Positions 34,285-43,875 of a stretch of DNA of 64,000 bases are shown in pieces (position 1 is the stretch's first letter; every line of letters starts with the position of its first letter). The notes under the pieces are model-generated. The model did no database searches. It was not told the origin of the DNA and saw nothing but the letters and a program-made list of their open reading frames with translations. The stretch is from Natronolimnobius sp. AArcel1 (GTDB taxonomy: Archaea; Halobacteriota; Halobacteria; Halobacteriales; Natrialbaceae), in the NCBI RefSeq assembly GCF_011043775.1, contig NZ_JAAKXY010000006.1:124001-188000 (forward strand), written 5' to 3'. The position numbers and the translations under genes were made by a program.

Positions 34285-35106
34285 TTACTGGCCGGCCGCT
34301 CGAGCGGCTTCGACAACCGCCTCGACGCGCTCTCGAGAAACGACGTTCGTCGTCTCACCGCCGGCTTTGAGTGCCGTTCCAACGATAACACCGTCTGCAC
34401 CTGCCTCGAGACGGTCGCCGACGGTGTCCGGCGTGATACCACTCCCAACAAGCACGGGAACTCGGTCACCGACAGCGTCTGCGACGCAGTCGAGGTCTGT
34501 GCGTGCTGTTTCCTCGCCAGTTCCAGCACCCGAGACGATGATGCCATCGGCCCGTCCGCGTTCGACGGTCTCGAGCGCGGCCTGCTCGAGGGTCGTCTCC
34601 CCGATTGGCGTCGCGTGTTTGACGTGGATATCTGCGAGAACCGCGACATCAGCCTCGAGTCGATTACGCAGGCGAAGCGTTTCGTGGGCTTTCCCCTCAA
34701 GGACTCCCTGATCAGTTGCGGCGGTCCCAACGTGGACGTTGACGCGGATGAAGTCGGCGTCGACAGCAGCGGCAATCGACAGTGCGGATTCGGCGTCGTT
34801 GCGCAACACATTGATTCCAAGCGGGCAGTCAACGGCATCGGAGACGGACGCAGCGAGCGCGGTCAGCTCTGCGACGACGTGTCTGGGAACCGCCTCAGGG
34901 TAAAAGGGCGCGTCGCCGAAATTCTCGAGCATCAGTGCATCAACGCCGCCGGCCTCGAGTCGGCGGGCATCAGCGAGCGCACGCTCACGAATGACATCTC
35001 GGTCGCCATCGAAGTCGGGCGCGCCGGGGAGCGCCGGCAGGTGAACCATGCCGATAACAGGGGCAGGAGCGTCGATGCGCACCCGAAATGGCGTAATCGA
35101 AGTCAT
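34285..35106 (-). CDS. BtpA/SgcQ family TIM-barrel protein
   Basis: A 273-residue protein from ATG 35106 (MTSITPFRVRIDAPAPVIGM); an ATG at 35118 adds four residues. Family segments are visible: VIGMVHLPALPGAPDFDGD, GVDALMLENFGDAPFYPEAV, GINVLRNDAESALSIAAAVDADFIRVNVHVG and IVSGAGTGEETARTDLD. BtpA was first linked to photosystem I stability in cyanobacteria, but the family is wider and the fold resembles phosphate-binding TIM barrels. In a haloarchaeon the role is unknown and likely metabolic. It converges with the TctA-type gene, 16 nt apart. Confidence 0.88.
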   Translation of the reverse strand: MTSITPFRVRIDAPAPVIGMVHLPALPGAPDFDGDRDVIRERALADARRLEAGGVDALMLENFGDAPFYPEAVPRHVVAELTALAASVSDAVDCPLGINVLRNDAESALSIAAAVDADFIRVNVHVGTAATDQGVLEGKAHETLRLRNRLEADVAVLADIHVKHATPIGETTLEQAALETVERGRADGIIVSGAGTGEETARTDLDCVADAVGDRVPVLVGSGITPDTVGDRLEAGADGVIVGTALKAGGETTNVVSRERVEAVVEAARAAGQ

Positions 35107-35260
35107 ACGTGGAGTCACCGCTCGAGGGGCCTAAGCCGTGGCGGAGTGATCGTCCGGACGACCGGGTGGGTGCAGGTGAGGTGTGTCACACCGGGGCAAT
35201 CCGGCAAAGGCGTTGCCGTCCGCGGTCGTTTTGCCGTCCCCGTGGGTAGTTTGCGTGAGT

Positions 35261-36367
35261 ATGTCATCGCTGTTTTCGACACTGTCGATGCGTGACCTCG
35301 AGATTCCGAATCGACTCGCTGTCTCGCCGATGTGTCAGTACACCTGTGAGCCGGACGGGCTTCCAACGGAGTGGCATCGCGTGCATCTCGGAAGTCGGGC
35401 CGTCGGCGGTGCCGGTATCGTCATGACTGAGGCAACGGCCGTCGAACCGCGCGGTCGGATCACACCCCACGATCTGGGTATCTGGAGTGACGAGCATGCT
35501 GCTGCACTCGAGCCGATTACCGAATTTATCTGCGAGCAAGGGGGAGTCCCCGCGATTCAACTGGCCCACGCGGGTCATAAAGGGAGCAAGCACCGCCCAT
35601 GGGACGGAAACGTTCCGATTGCTCCGGACGAGACCGACCCCGACGGTGCCGAGGGCTACGAAGTCCTCTCACCCTCGCCCGAGGCGTATCCGCCGTTCGA
35701 CGGCGATCGACCCGAGATGCAAGCGGCCGACGCGGACGACATCCAGGGCGTAATCGATGCGTACCGAGACGCGGCTGAACGCTCGCTCGAGGCGGGCTTC
35801 GAAATCGCAGAGGTGCATGCGGCACACGGCTACTTGCTGCATGAGTTCCTCTCGCCGGTGACGAACGAGCGGACGGATGATTACGGTGGGAGCTTCGAGA
35901 ACCGAACCCGTCTCGTCCGCGAGGTCACAGCGGCAGTTCGTGAGATCTGGCCCGATGAGAAGCCAGTGTTCGTCCGTATTTCGGGGACAGACTGGCTCGA
36001 TGACCGCGAGTCATGGGACCTCGAGCAGTCGGTGCGGTTGGCTGGGTCGTTGTCGGATCTTGGCGTCGACCTGATCGACGTCAGTTCCGGTGGTATCCAT
36101 CCGGACCAGCAGCCACCGGGTGGTCCGAACTTCCAGGTCCCGCTGGCTGAAGCGATCCGAGAGGGTACTGATGTGGCTGTTGGGGCGGTTGGCGGCATTA
36201 CCGAGCCTGAACAGGCCGATGCGCTCGTGCGAAACGGGCGATCCGACCTCGTGCTCGTTGGCCGTGAGTTCCTCCGAGATCCGTATTTCGGCCTCCGCGC
36301 GGCCGGTGATCTCACTGACGAGGCACCGTCGTCGTGGCCGATTCAGTATCGGCGTGCTGTTCGGTAA
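35261..36367 (+). CDS. NADH:flavin oxidoreductase (Old Yellow Enzyme, YqjM type)
   Basis: A 368-residue protein from ATG 35261; an ATG at 35183 would add 26 residues. The FMN TIM barrel shows NRLAVSPMCQYTCEPDGLPTEWH at the N-terminus, with a Cys26-type YqjM flavin-tuning residue in SPMCQY. IQLAHAGHKGS carries the paired His that bind substrate phenol or enone oxygen (HAGHK), then HAAHGYLLHEFLSPVTNERTDDYGGSFENR and the FMN phosphate loop GAVGGI. It reduces activated alkenes with NAD(P)H. The physiological substrate is unknown. Confidence 0.93.
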   Translation: MSSLFSTLSMRDLEIPNRLAVSPMCQYTCEPDGLPTEWHRVHLGSRAVGGAGIVMTEATAVEPRGRITPHDLGIWSDEHAAALEPITEFICEQGGVPAIQLAHAGHKGSKHRPWDGNVPIAPDETDPDGAEGYEVLSPSPEAYPPFDGDRPEMQAADADDIQGVIDAYRDAAERSLEAGFEIAEVHAAHGYLLHEFLSPVTNERTDDYGGSFENRTRLVREVTAAVREIWPDEKPVFVRISGTDWLDDRESWDLEQSVRLAGSLSDLGVDLIDVSSGGIHPDQQPPGGPNFQVPLAEAIREGTDVAVGAVGGITEPEQADALVRNGRSDLVLVGREFLRDPYFGLRAAGDLTDEAPSSWPIQYRRAVR

Positions 36368-36474
36368 CAATTTCACGACATTAACTTATATAACCGAACT
36401 TGTTCGTTCTTCGTCCCATTGTTCGGGAATGGACAGTCAGTACAACTGGTCGCTCGCGTAACTGTCGAGTGACC

Positions 36475-36960
36475 ATGACCGAACATGATACCACTCGTCG
36501 GACGTTCATGAAAGCTGCCGGTGCTGCAGGCGCAGTCACGATCGTTGCAGGCTGTCTTGGCGACGATGACGACGGTAACGGAAACGGCAATGGCAACGGG
36601 AACGGCGACGATGACGGTGATGAGGCCGAAGCAATCGAGCCTGGCACCGAAATCGAACTCGACGGCCAGACGCCTGGGTGGGTCGGCATCGCCCCCGACT
36701 CCATTGACGGCGACGAGAACCCAACGCTCGTCCTTGAAGAGGGCGAAACCTACGAAATCGGCTGGACCGAAGGCGACGGTGCCGACCACAACATCGAGAT
36801 TCGAGACGACGGCGGCGACGTTGTCGACGACCTCCAGACTGACGAAGTCAGTGACCCAGACGACGACCAATGGCTCGAGTTCGAAGCCAGCTCCGACATG
36901 GCCGAGTACGTCTGTGACCCACACGAGACGACGATGGTCGGTGAAATCGTCGTCGAGTAA
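36475..36960 (+). CDS. Halocyanin-like Tat-exported cupredoxin lipoprotein
   Basis: A 161-residue protein from ATG 36475. A twin-arginine signal (TTRRTFMKAAG) ends in a lipobox (IVAGC, C27), so the mature protein should be lipid-anchored on the outside of the membrane. A Gly-Asn repeat and acidic linker follow, then a cupredoxin domain (about 55-161) with type-1 copper ligands H105 (GADHNIEI), C147, H150 and M154 (EYVCDPHETTM). Halocyanins carry electrons to terminal oxidases or nitrate reductases. A TATA-like ACTTATATAACC lies about 85 nt upstream at 36383-36394, so this gene has a leader of roughly 60 nt. Confidence 0.92.
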   Translation: MTEHDTTRRTFMKAAGAAGAVTIVAGCLGDDDDGNGNGNGNGNGDDDGDEAEAIEPGTEIELDGQTPGWVGIAPDSIDGDENPTLVLEEGETYEIGWTEGDGADHNIEIRDDGGDVVDDLQTDEVSDPDDDQWLEFEASSDMAEYVCDPHETTMVGEIVVE

Positions 36961-37189
36961 GCGCCCCTTCTCAGCCATCGCGCGAACGTGACGCACGCTC
37001 GCGTTTGTGCGCTCGAGGTGTCCGTGATGGCCTTGAGCCTGTGCTCATACTGTAGTGACCGGGTTCCGATTCCTTCTCTGCTGATACGTCGGTGGTGGCT
37101 TCGATGACGATCGTTTCGCGTCTGGGTAGTGGACTCTGTCCATCGGTAGCGTCTTCACCGCATCGAAACAGGTCACCGACAAGTAACTG

Positions 37190-37759
37190 TTACTCGTCAA
37201 CCCACTTGATCGAACAGCCCTGTGACGGCTGCCACTCGAGGTCGACGTCTTCGCCTGCCAGGATTGCGTCGATTGCCTCGCGGACGTGATATCGGGTAGG
37301 CTCATCGTCGGGACTGAGTGCGTCGTCCAGGCGTCCCTGATAGACCAACTGGAACGCCTCGGCGTCATCGTCGCGTTCGAAGAGGAACGGATCGGGCGTA
37401 CAGACCGCGCCGTAGGCCTCAGCGACGGTCTGCGTGTCATCTTGGAGGTACGCATCGTACTGAATCGTGCCGTCCTCGACGAACTCCGCCATCGACTCGA
37501 GTGAGTCTTCGGGATACTCTTCGGCATCGTTCGGATTGATCCCAACGACGGCGACGTCGTCGTGGTCGGTTGCAATCTCGTTGAGCAGATCGAACTTCGC
37601 CTGCGCGTAGGGGCAGTGATTGCACGTGAACACGACAAGCAGCGCCTCGTTGTCGGCGAACGACTCGAGCGTGTACGTTTCCCCGTCGACCCCCTCGAGT
37701 TCGAACGCGGGGGCGGTGTCTCCGGCCTCGAGTTGCGTGTCGGATTCGAGTAGTGCCAT
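37190..37759 (-). CDS. Thioredoxin-fold redoxin (AhpC/TSA-like)
   Basis: A 189-residue protein of the peroxiredoxin/TlpA-like fold. The redox motif is CNHCPY with C46 and C49 (VVFTCNHCPYAQAKFDLL), and VVGINPNDAEEYPEDS and FLFERDD follow as in the 'thioredoxin family' proteins of haloarchaea. There is no signal peptide, so it is cytoplasmic. It probably reduces a disulfide or peroxide. It is not adjacent to a partner reductase. Confidence 0.88.
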   Translation of the reverse strand: MALLESDTQLEAGDTAPAFELEGVDGETYTLESFADNEALLVVFTCNHCPYAQAKFDLLNEIATDHDDVAVVGINPNDAEEYPEDSLESMAEFVEDGTIQYDAYLQDDTQTVAEAYGAVCTPDPFLFERDDDAEAFQLVYQGRLDDALSPDDEPTRYHVREAIDAILAGEDVDLEWQPSQGCSIKWVDE

Positions 37760-37877
37760 GGCCGTTCGTTTGCTCTAGTGGTCCTTAAGAATCCCGCTCA
37801 CGGTGGTGTATGCGATTTCGGGAGCAATTCATCATCGACGGCGTACCTATTTGTACCAGCCACATCATCGGTGAACT

Positions 37878-38459
37878 ATGCAAACCCTCGAGATTACAGA
37901 CGAACAGTATGCGTTCATCCAGCGGCTTCGTCAGGAGATTTCAGAGGACGTCGTCGGCAAGTACGGCTTCGTTCGCGAACAGGACGCCATCCAGTTTCTG
38001 ATCGACAATATTGGAAGCGAGCAAGACATCGATATCGACATCGATGAGGCGTTCTCGTCCGCAGCGACCAGCGACGTTGCTGACTCTGTCGAGGCCGCAA
38101 TTGCGGGCGATCCCGAACCGGAGACGACCGGCGAGTCCGTCTCCTACGACGAAGGCGACGACGCAGACACTGCTGTGGACTCGAGCACAGAATCGGACGA
38201 GATAGACGAGACACAGGACGCAACCGACACCAATGACGACGACGCAAGCGACAGTGAGGACACGGACGACCACGACGGCAGCGCCGACGACGACGACATG
38301 CTCGACGAAATGATGAGCCTGCTCGAGACGCACGATGACAAGTGGGAAGAGTCCTCGTCGGCAGATTATCGCTACACCGTGACTCTCCCCGACGGGTCGA
38401 CGGAAGATGTGCAGACGAAAGACGACGTGCGGGCGCTCCTGTTCAAGAACTATCGGTAG
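37878..38459 (+). CDS. Haloarchaeal protein with conserved ends and a long acidic linker, unknown function
   Basis: A 193-residue protein. The N-terminal segment (MQTLEITDEQYAFIQRLRQEI to about residue 46) resembles a short helical, ribbon-helix-helix-like unit, and the C-terminal segment (about 150-193, YRYTVTLPDGSTEDVQTKDDVRALLFKNYR) looks like a small beta-rich domain. A low-complexity stretch of Asp, Glu, Ser and Thr of about 90 residues joins them. No known function. It is divergent from the thioredoxin-fold gene and converges with the histidine kinase gene. Confidence 0.72.
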   Translation: MQTLEITDEQYAFIQRLRQEISEDVVGKYGFVREQDAIQFLIDNIGSEQDIDIDIDEAFSSAATSDVADSVEAAIAGDPEPETTGESVSYDEGDDADTAVDSSTESDEIDETQDATDTNDDDASDSEDTDDHDGSADDDDMLDEMMSLLETHDDKWEESSSADYRYTVTLPDGSTEDVQTKDDVRALLFKNYR

Positions 38460-38472
38460 CGATTGAGAGGCG

Positions 38473-39801
38473 TCACTCGGGCGTGGTCGGTGCCGTCCAC
38501 CCGGTGATTCCATGTAGCCGAAAGCGCGCACCACCGTCTCGACTCTCTGTCACGTCAATTTCCCAGCCGTGGGCATCGACGATGGCCTCGACGATTGCCA
38601 GGCCGAAGCCTGTTCCATCAGGAGACGTGGTGTAGCCGTGGTCGAACACTGACTCCCGTTCGGCCGGCACAATGCCAGGCCCGTCGTCTTCAACCCAGAG
38701 CATCCCATTATCCCAGCCAACGCGGATTGTTACCGCTGGCTGCATCGAGTCGTTCGAATGTGTCTCCGTGGAGCGGGTCGCATGTTCGGCAGGCTCGTCT
38801 GGGTTGCCGGTCGCCTTGAGTTGCTCCGTCGAGCCGTGTTCAATCGCGTTTCGAAAGAGGTTCTCGAATAGCTGTCGGAGCCGTCCGTCATCGGCTCGAA
38901 CCCGTCGCTCGTCGTCGACTTCGATCTCGAGTGTTGCGGCTGTTGTCCCGAGAGTGTCCCAGGCTGCTTCGACGACCGTCTGCAGTCGAACTGTGACCGG
39001 ATCGTCGACAGCTTGACCCTGACTGGCGAGCGTAAGCAAGTCGTCGATTAGCGTCTCCATGCGCTCGTGTGCCGCGACCAACTTCTCGAGTCGTTCCTCG
39101 ACTGTGGATTCTGACGTGAGTTGCAGCGCCAGTCTGGCGTTGCCGTCGGCGACGCTGAGTGGATTGCGCAGGTCATGTGAGACGACGCTGACGAAGCGCT
39201 CGAGTTGTTCGTTCTGGCGCTTGAGTGTTCGTTCGCGGCGCTTTCGCTCGGTAATGTCCGTGTAGATGCCAAAGCCTTCGATAGTGCCGTCGAATCCCGA
39301 GACGATGACGGGGCGAAAGAGAAACGTTCGACGGTCGCCATCAGCGGTGACGCGTTCGATTTCCGTGCCACTGCCAGCGTCTGACCGGAACCACTCGTCG
39401 ACGGTCTCGCCACTTTGCTCCTCAGGGACGATCAACGCCGGGAGCGAGCGCCCAACGGCGTCCTCGCCGTAGCCAAAGGTCGTCTCGAACGCCGGGTTGA
39501 CGGCGTTGACAACCGGCACCGACGCGTCGAAGCTGACCATCACAACCGGATCAGTAATCTGCTCGAGCAAGGCGTCGAAGCGTCGTTTTGCCTGCTCCCG
39601 AACACGGACTTCGTTTGCGACGACGGTGAGATAGCCACTATTCGCCCGACTGATTGTCTCGCAGATATCGGCGACTTCGTGACTCGAGTACGTTGCCTGG
39701 CGTTCAATCTCGAGGTCCTCGAGTGCGTCCGTGATCAGGTCGGTGGCTTTCTCGACGCCGACGGACTGGCCGAACGTCGAAACGAGTTCGTCGTGACGCA
39801 T
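38473..39801 (-). CDS. PAS-domain sensor histidine kinase
   Basis: The protein has 442 residues. A helical N-terminal domain (1-70) is followed by PAS (about 75-195), HisKA with phospho-acceptor H209 in SVVSHDLRNPL, and the HATPase domain with N box (ENLFRNAIEHG), G1 box (EDDGPGI) and G2 box (GTGFGLAIVEAIVDAHGW). All catalytic motifs are intact, in contrast to the degenerate kinase at 4933-6828. There is no clear membrane segment. Its ATG overlaps the stop of the FIST gene (TAATG), so sensor and kinase are coupled. No response regulator is adjacent. Confidence 0.92.
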   Translation of the reverse strand: MRHDELVSTFGQSVGVEKATDLITDALEDLEIERQATYSSHEVADICETISRANSGYLTVVANEVRVREQAKRRFDALLEQITDPVVMVSFDASVPVVNAVNPAFETTFGYGEDAVGRSLPALIVPEEQSGETVDEWFRSDAGSGTEIERVTADGDRRTFLFRPVIVSGFDGTIEGFGIYTDITERKRRERTLKRQNEQLERFVSVVSHDLRNPLSVADGNARLALQLTSESTVEERLEKLVAAHERMETLIDDLLTLASQGQAVDDPVTVRLQTVVEAAWDTLGTTAATLEIEVDDERRVRADDGRLRQLFENLFRNAIEHGSTEQLKATGNPDEPAEHATRSTETHSNDSMQPAVTIRVGWDNGMLWVEDDGPGIVPAERESVFDHGYTTSPDGTGFGLAIVEAIVDAHGWEIDVTESRDGGARFRLHGITGWTAPTTPE

Positions 39802-40994
39802 TACGCTGGAAGGAGTAAGGCGACGGTTGTCGTGTTGTGATAACCACTGAGTTGGCCCGGCCCCATACAGATTTCACCGTACGTTTCGAAGCCGACGAAC
39901 GGAATCTCGAGTTCGTCTGCCATCGCCTCGACGGCCGTGTCGAACGCGTCGCCGAGGACAATGCCACGACAGGCACAGTCGTAAATGAATCCGCCGGCAA
40001 TTTCGACGTCGCCAGCGTCATCGCGTGCACGCCGGGCAGTCTCGGCGGCCGATTCGATCTGTGCGTCGGGTCGGCCGTGCATCACGCGGAAGACGGTCCC
40101 CTCCGGAATGTCGACGGCAAAGTGCATCGCGCCGCCGTCGTCTTCGATCCAGGGCCAGCGCATCTTGTACTGGGTACCTTGATCGATGCCGAACTCGAAC
40201 TCACAGAGAATTTCCTGTAGCAGTTGCTCACTCGGCTCGAGGTCGTCGATTTCAACGCCAAACTCAGATCTGACGGCCTCACGGACCGCATCTTTCCAGA
40301 CCTCGAAAGCGGGTTCGCCGTCGAACTCGTAGACCGTTGGCCCATCCGACCGCGTCACTTCGACCGGGTCAGAAAGCGGTTCGTGGCCGTGTGCAACCGC
40401 CATGGCGGGGCGCTCGTCAGCACCGATCAATCCGAGGACAACGCCGTCTTCGACCACCTCGCCGTCGTGAAAGACGTACGTCGCCTCGAGTTGATGATTG
40501 TCCGCTGCTGAGCCGCCAACGATGAACACTTCGGGGCCGAGCTTTTGCTGCGTGACGAGCGCTAACTGCTCGCCGACACCGCTTAAGCCATCGCTGAGGG
40601 CAATCGCTGCGGCGTAGGGATGGTCCTCGAGTGCGTTTGGAATGTCGGTGACGGCTTCTCGAACGGCTCTCGAGACGTTCTCCTGGAGACCCGTTCCGAG
40701 CCCAGTATAAAACGAGAGCGTATCGCTTGCAACGAGGCCAACGGCGACTCCGTGGCCGACTTGAGACTGTGTAAACGAACCGTTTGCCGAACAGCCAATG
40801 AGCTTCGCATCGGGACCGATAACGGATCTGATTCCCTCGAGCACGGCGTCAAAGTCGTATTCGACGGGACAGAAGACCTGACAGAAGTCAACCTGCGTTC
40901 CCGACAGTTGTTCGCACGCTGTCGTGGCAGCGCTGACCCCAGCCTCTCGGCCGTGGGTTACCGTGGCGAGCGCCGTCCCAACAGAAGTTCGCAT
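39801..40994 (-). CDS. FIST-domain sensory protein
   Basis: A 397-residue protein with FIST_N (about 25-225) and FIST_C (about 235-375) domains; recognisable segments include LIGCSANGSFTQSQVGHGVAV, VFIVGGSAADNHQ, VSVGLIGADE-like repeats and FYDCACRGIVLG near the end. FIST proteins are thought to bind small ligands, perhaps amino acids. The 1-nt overlap (TAATG) with the histidine-kinase gene implies that the FIST protein passes a signal to that kinase. It has its own promoter region in 40995-41331. Confidence 0.9.
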   Translation of the reverse strand: MRTSVGTALATVTHGREAGVSAATTACEQLSGTQVDFCQVFCPVEYDFDAVLEGIRSVIGPDAKLIGCSANGSFTQSQVGHGVAVGLVASDTLSFYTGLGTGLQENVSRAVREAVTDIPNALEDHPYAAAIALSDGLSGVGEQLALVTQQKLGPEVFIVGGSAADNHQLEATYVFHDGEVVEDGVVLGLIGADERPAMAVAHGHEPLSDPVEVTRSDGPTVYEFDGEPAFEVWKDAVREAVRSEFGVEIDDLEPSEQLLQEILCEFEFGIDQGTQYKMRWPWIEDDGGAMHFAVDIPEGTVFRVMHGRPDAQIESAAETARRARDDAGDVEIAGGFIYDCACRGIVLGDAFDTAVEAMADELEIPFVGFETYGEICMGPGQLSGYHNTTTVALLLPA

Positions 40995-41331
40995 AGTCCC
41001 CCTGACGATTGTTACCTAATTGAATGTTTGGTCTGTCTATCTGGCTATCTGTCGCTATGGCGTCTATACTACGGCGTTTCAAAAATCATGTCTGTCTGTG
41101 TCTCACACTCTGTGACGCCCCAACACCAGTCCATCCCAGCGACAGCACTGTTTCGGCGATCCGTTCTGAGCCTGTGATCCAGTACCGTCGCAATCACATC
41201 GAATCCGACTCCTTTAGGGGCTGGTAGTGCAAATTTCGTGTACTGATGCCCATCGCTGGACTGAACGGCCCTCGCAGTTCGCTCAGGCGTGACCCGCTCT
41301 GCCAGTTTCGACGACCGAACGGAGGGTCCCG
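40995..41331. other. Divergent intergenic region between FIST and hemG genes
   Basis: These 337 bases separate divergent genes. On the hemG side a TATA-like CTCCTTTAGG lies near 41208-41218, and a GGAGG Shine-Dalgarno sits about 8 nt before the hemG ATG, so hemG has a long leader of about 100 nt. On the FIST side TTAGGTAAC (minus strand) lies about 30 nt from its ATG. Pyrimidine-rich repeats (GTCTGTCTATCTGGCTATCTG, read in two parts) occur in the middle. No convincing gene or hairpin. Confidence 0.45.
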
Positions 41332-42600
41332 ATGACTGTCGGTGTCATCGGTGCCGGAATCTCCGGACTGACTCTCGTTCACGCACTTCGCGAACAGGGC
41401 GAGGACGTACTCGCCTACGAAGCGCGCGACGAACCTGGCGGGATCATGCGAAGCCGCCAGATCGACGGCCGTACCGTCGAACTCGGCCCGCAGCGACTCC
41501 GACTAACGCCCAGTATCGAGACGCTGATCGACGACCTCGAGTTGTATCCACAGCTTCGACTCGGTGCGGACGACCAACCGTTGTATATTTACGCGGACGG
41601 CGACCGTCGCGTCGTGCCGCTGTCCGCACGCGAGCTTCTTACAACGGACCTGCTAAGCGTCGGTGGCAAGCTTCGGCTGCTCAAAGAGCCACTAACTGCG
41701 GATACACGCCCAGGTGAAACCGTCGATGAATTTCTCGTCCGAAAGTTCGGCCAGCAGGCTGCCCGGCGATTCTTCGGGCCGCTGTACAGCGGCCTGTACG
41801 GAACGGACACGCAGGATATGCTCATGGAGTACTCACTCGGTCGCGCCATCGAAAACGCCGGCATCGACGGCAGCATCGTCCTCGCAGTATTGCGAAAGTT
41901 GTTGTCGGGCCGCGAAACACCGCCGATCTGTACGTTCGATGACGGCCTTGGCGTCCTCTCGAACGCCCTTTACGAGCGCCACGCCGACGCAATATCGCTC
42001 GAGACGCCAGTCACGGCGATCCAATCCGCAGACGGCGGCTACGAACTCGTCACCGACGACGGCACGGAAACCGTTGACGACGTTGTCGTCACAACACCGG
42101 CCGATACCAGCGCTGACCTGCTCGAGTCGGTCGATACTTCGCTCGCGTCGACACTGCGTCGGTTCAACTACAACCCGATTGCCGTCGTCTTCCTCGAGTC
42201 GTCGTTCGACGAAGACGGTATCGGGACGCTCGTGCCGTCGACGGAGCCGAGTCAGATCAGCGGCCTCACGTGGAACGCGAGCTTTCTCGACCGCGATGGG
42301 GTGTTTACCTGCTATATCGATCCCGGTCGGTGTCCGAACATGACCGAGCGCAGCGATAGCGATCTCGAGTCAATCGCGGCCGACGAGTTCGAACGAATTA
42401 CTGGCGCGTCCGCAGAACCGTTCGGGATCCACCGATGGAATCCCGGTATGCCGGCATACGACCGCTCGTGGACGGCGATGGACGATATCGAACTCCCGGA
42501 TGGAATTCATCTCTGCTCGAACTACGTTGGCCGTCCAGGTATCCCCGGACGCATCCGAAATGCCAACCGACTCGCAGGCGAACTGGCCGAAGCCGAATAA
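41332..42600 (+). CDS. hemG: Protoporphyrinogen oxidase (HemG/HemY type)
   Basis: A 422-residue FAD enzyme of the oxygen-dependent PPO family. The FAD motif is VGVIGAGISGLTLVHALREQG, followed by EARDEPGGIMRS, the RRFFGPLYSGLYGTD segment and C-terminal HLCSNYVGRPGIPGRI that closes the FAD site. It converts protoporphyrinogen to protoporphyrin IX, the penultimate step of the classical heme pathway. The next gene is hemH. The gene name in haloarchaeal annotation is hemG although the sequence is HemY-like. Confidence 0.93.
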   Translation: MTVGVIGAGISGLTLVHALREQGEDVLAYEARDEPGGIMRSRQIDGRTVELGPQRLRLTPSIETLIDDLELYPQLRLGADDQPLYIYADGDRRVVPLSARELLTTDLLSVGGKLRLLKEPLTADTRPGETVDEFLVRKFGQQAARRFFGPLYSGLYGTDTQDMLMEYSLGRAIENAGIDGSIVLAVLRKLLSGRETPPICTFDDGLGVLSNALYERHADAISLETPVTAIQSADGGYELVTDDGTETVDDVVVTTPADTSADLLESVDTSLASTLRRFNYNPIAVVFLESSFDEDGIGTLVPSTEPSQISGLTWNASFLDRDGVFTCYIDPGRCPNMTERSDSDLESIAADEFERITGASAEPFGIHRWNPGMPAYDRSWTAMDDIELPDGIHLCSNYVGRPGIPGRIRNANRLAGELAEAE

Positions 42601-42672
42601 GTTCGTCTCGGCGGCGCTGGGTGGGTTTCCGCCTCCGAAGTACCTATACGGACTGGGTCCTGACGCCCCCAT

Positions 42673-43764
42673 ATGGAGACTGAGACACAAACTGGGACAG
42701 CAACGGGCATCGTCCTGTTGAATTTTGGCGAGCCAGCCACGCCGGATCGTGAGGTCGTCCTCGAGTACCTCACGCGAATTTTCTACGACAACGCCTCGCT
42801 CGAGGATGCCGACTCCGAGGAGGCCGCATGGGAGCGTTCTCGAGAACTGGCCAAGCGACGCCTGCCCAGCCTGATGGAGGAGTACGAGGCCATCGGTGGC
42901 TCGCCACTGCAGGCGCAGGCCGACGCACAGGCCGAAGCGCTCGAGGGTGAACTAACCGACCGTGGCCACGAGGTAACTGTCTACCGCGCGATGCAGTTCA
43001 TGGAGCCACTGATTCCCGACCTCGCGAGCGAACTCGCCGAGGACGGCATCGACTCGGTTCTTGCCGTCCCGATCTATCCACTCTGTGGCCCTTCGACGAC
43101 GGTGTCGTCAATTGACTCACTCGAGGACGCACTCGAGAAAATCGACGGCTACGACCCAACGGTCGCGTCACTGACTGGCTGGCATCGAGCACCGGCGTAC
43201 AACCGACTCAGAGCCGACGGGATTCGGTCGTTTATTGAGGAAGAGGGCATCGACTTGCACGACCCCGACACCGCCTTCGTCTTCTCGGCACACGGGACGC
43301 CGACAAAATATCTCGAGGACGGCAGCCGGTACGACCAGTACGTCGAGGAACACGCCCAGGCACTGGCCCAAATCCTCAACCTCGAGGAGTACGAAATTGG
43401 GTATCAGAACCACTCGAACCGGAATATCGACTGGACCGAACCCGAAACCGAAGACGTCGTTGAGGAACTCGGCCAACGTGGCGAGGCAGACCGCGTCGTC
43501 GTCGAGCCGATGAGTTTCATGCACGAACAGTCTGAGACACTCGTCGAACTCGATATCGACCTGCGTGAGGACGCAGAAGACGTCGGTCTCGAGCTTCACC
43601 GGGTGCCGGTTCCACACGATGACTCGAGGTTCCCTCAGTTGCTTTCGGATCTGGTCGAGCCGTTCGTCTCCGGATTCGAGCCGTCGTACTACAACCTCCG
43701 GCAGTGTCAGTGTCGCGACGAGCCGGGGTCGTACTGTCTGAACGCTGGCCTCCCGCCGCAGTAG
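42673..43764 (+). CDS. hemH: Ferrochelatase
   Basis: The protein has 363 residues. It starts with GIVLLNFGEPATPDREVVLEYL, carries the metal-inserting His in VFSAHGTPTKY and the acidic pair in MSFMHEQSETLVELDIDL, and ends with a Cys-rich tail QCQCRDEPGSYC (three cysteines) reminiscent of the [2Fe-2S] site of some ferrochelatases. It inserts Fe(II) into protoporphyrin. It lies 72 nt after hemG and is probably cotranscribed. hemE is nearby on the opposite strand. Confidence 0.95.
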   Translation: METETQTGTATGIVLLNFGEPATPDREVVLEYLTRIFYDNASLEDADSEEAAWERSRELAKRRLPSLMEEYEAIGGSPLQAQADAQAEALEGELTDRGHEVTVYRAMQFMEPLIPDLASELAEDGIDSVLAVPIYPLCGPSTTVSSIDSLEDALEKIDGYDPTVASLTGWHRAPAYNRLRADGIRSFIEEEGIDLHDPDTAFVFSAHGTPTKYLEDGSRYDQYVEEHAQALAQILNLEEYEIGYQNHSNRNIDWTEPETEDVVEELGQRGEADRVVVEPMSFMHEQSETLVELDIDLREDAEDVGLELHRVPVPHDDSRFPQLLSDLVEPFVSGFEPSYYNLRQCQCRDEPGSYCLNAGLPPQ

Positions 43765-43875
43765 CGCGGGGTAGCAGCGGTTGGGTAGACGACCAGGCAG
43801 GATTATGATTCTCGCGGTAGAATAGCAGTGAATTTCCGGTATTGATTGTATACTCAGCCCAGATCTGTTCTCCGA

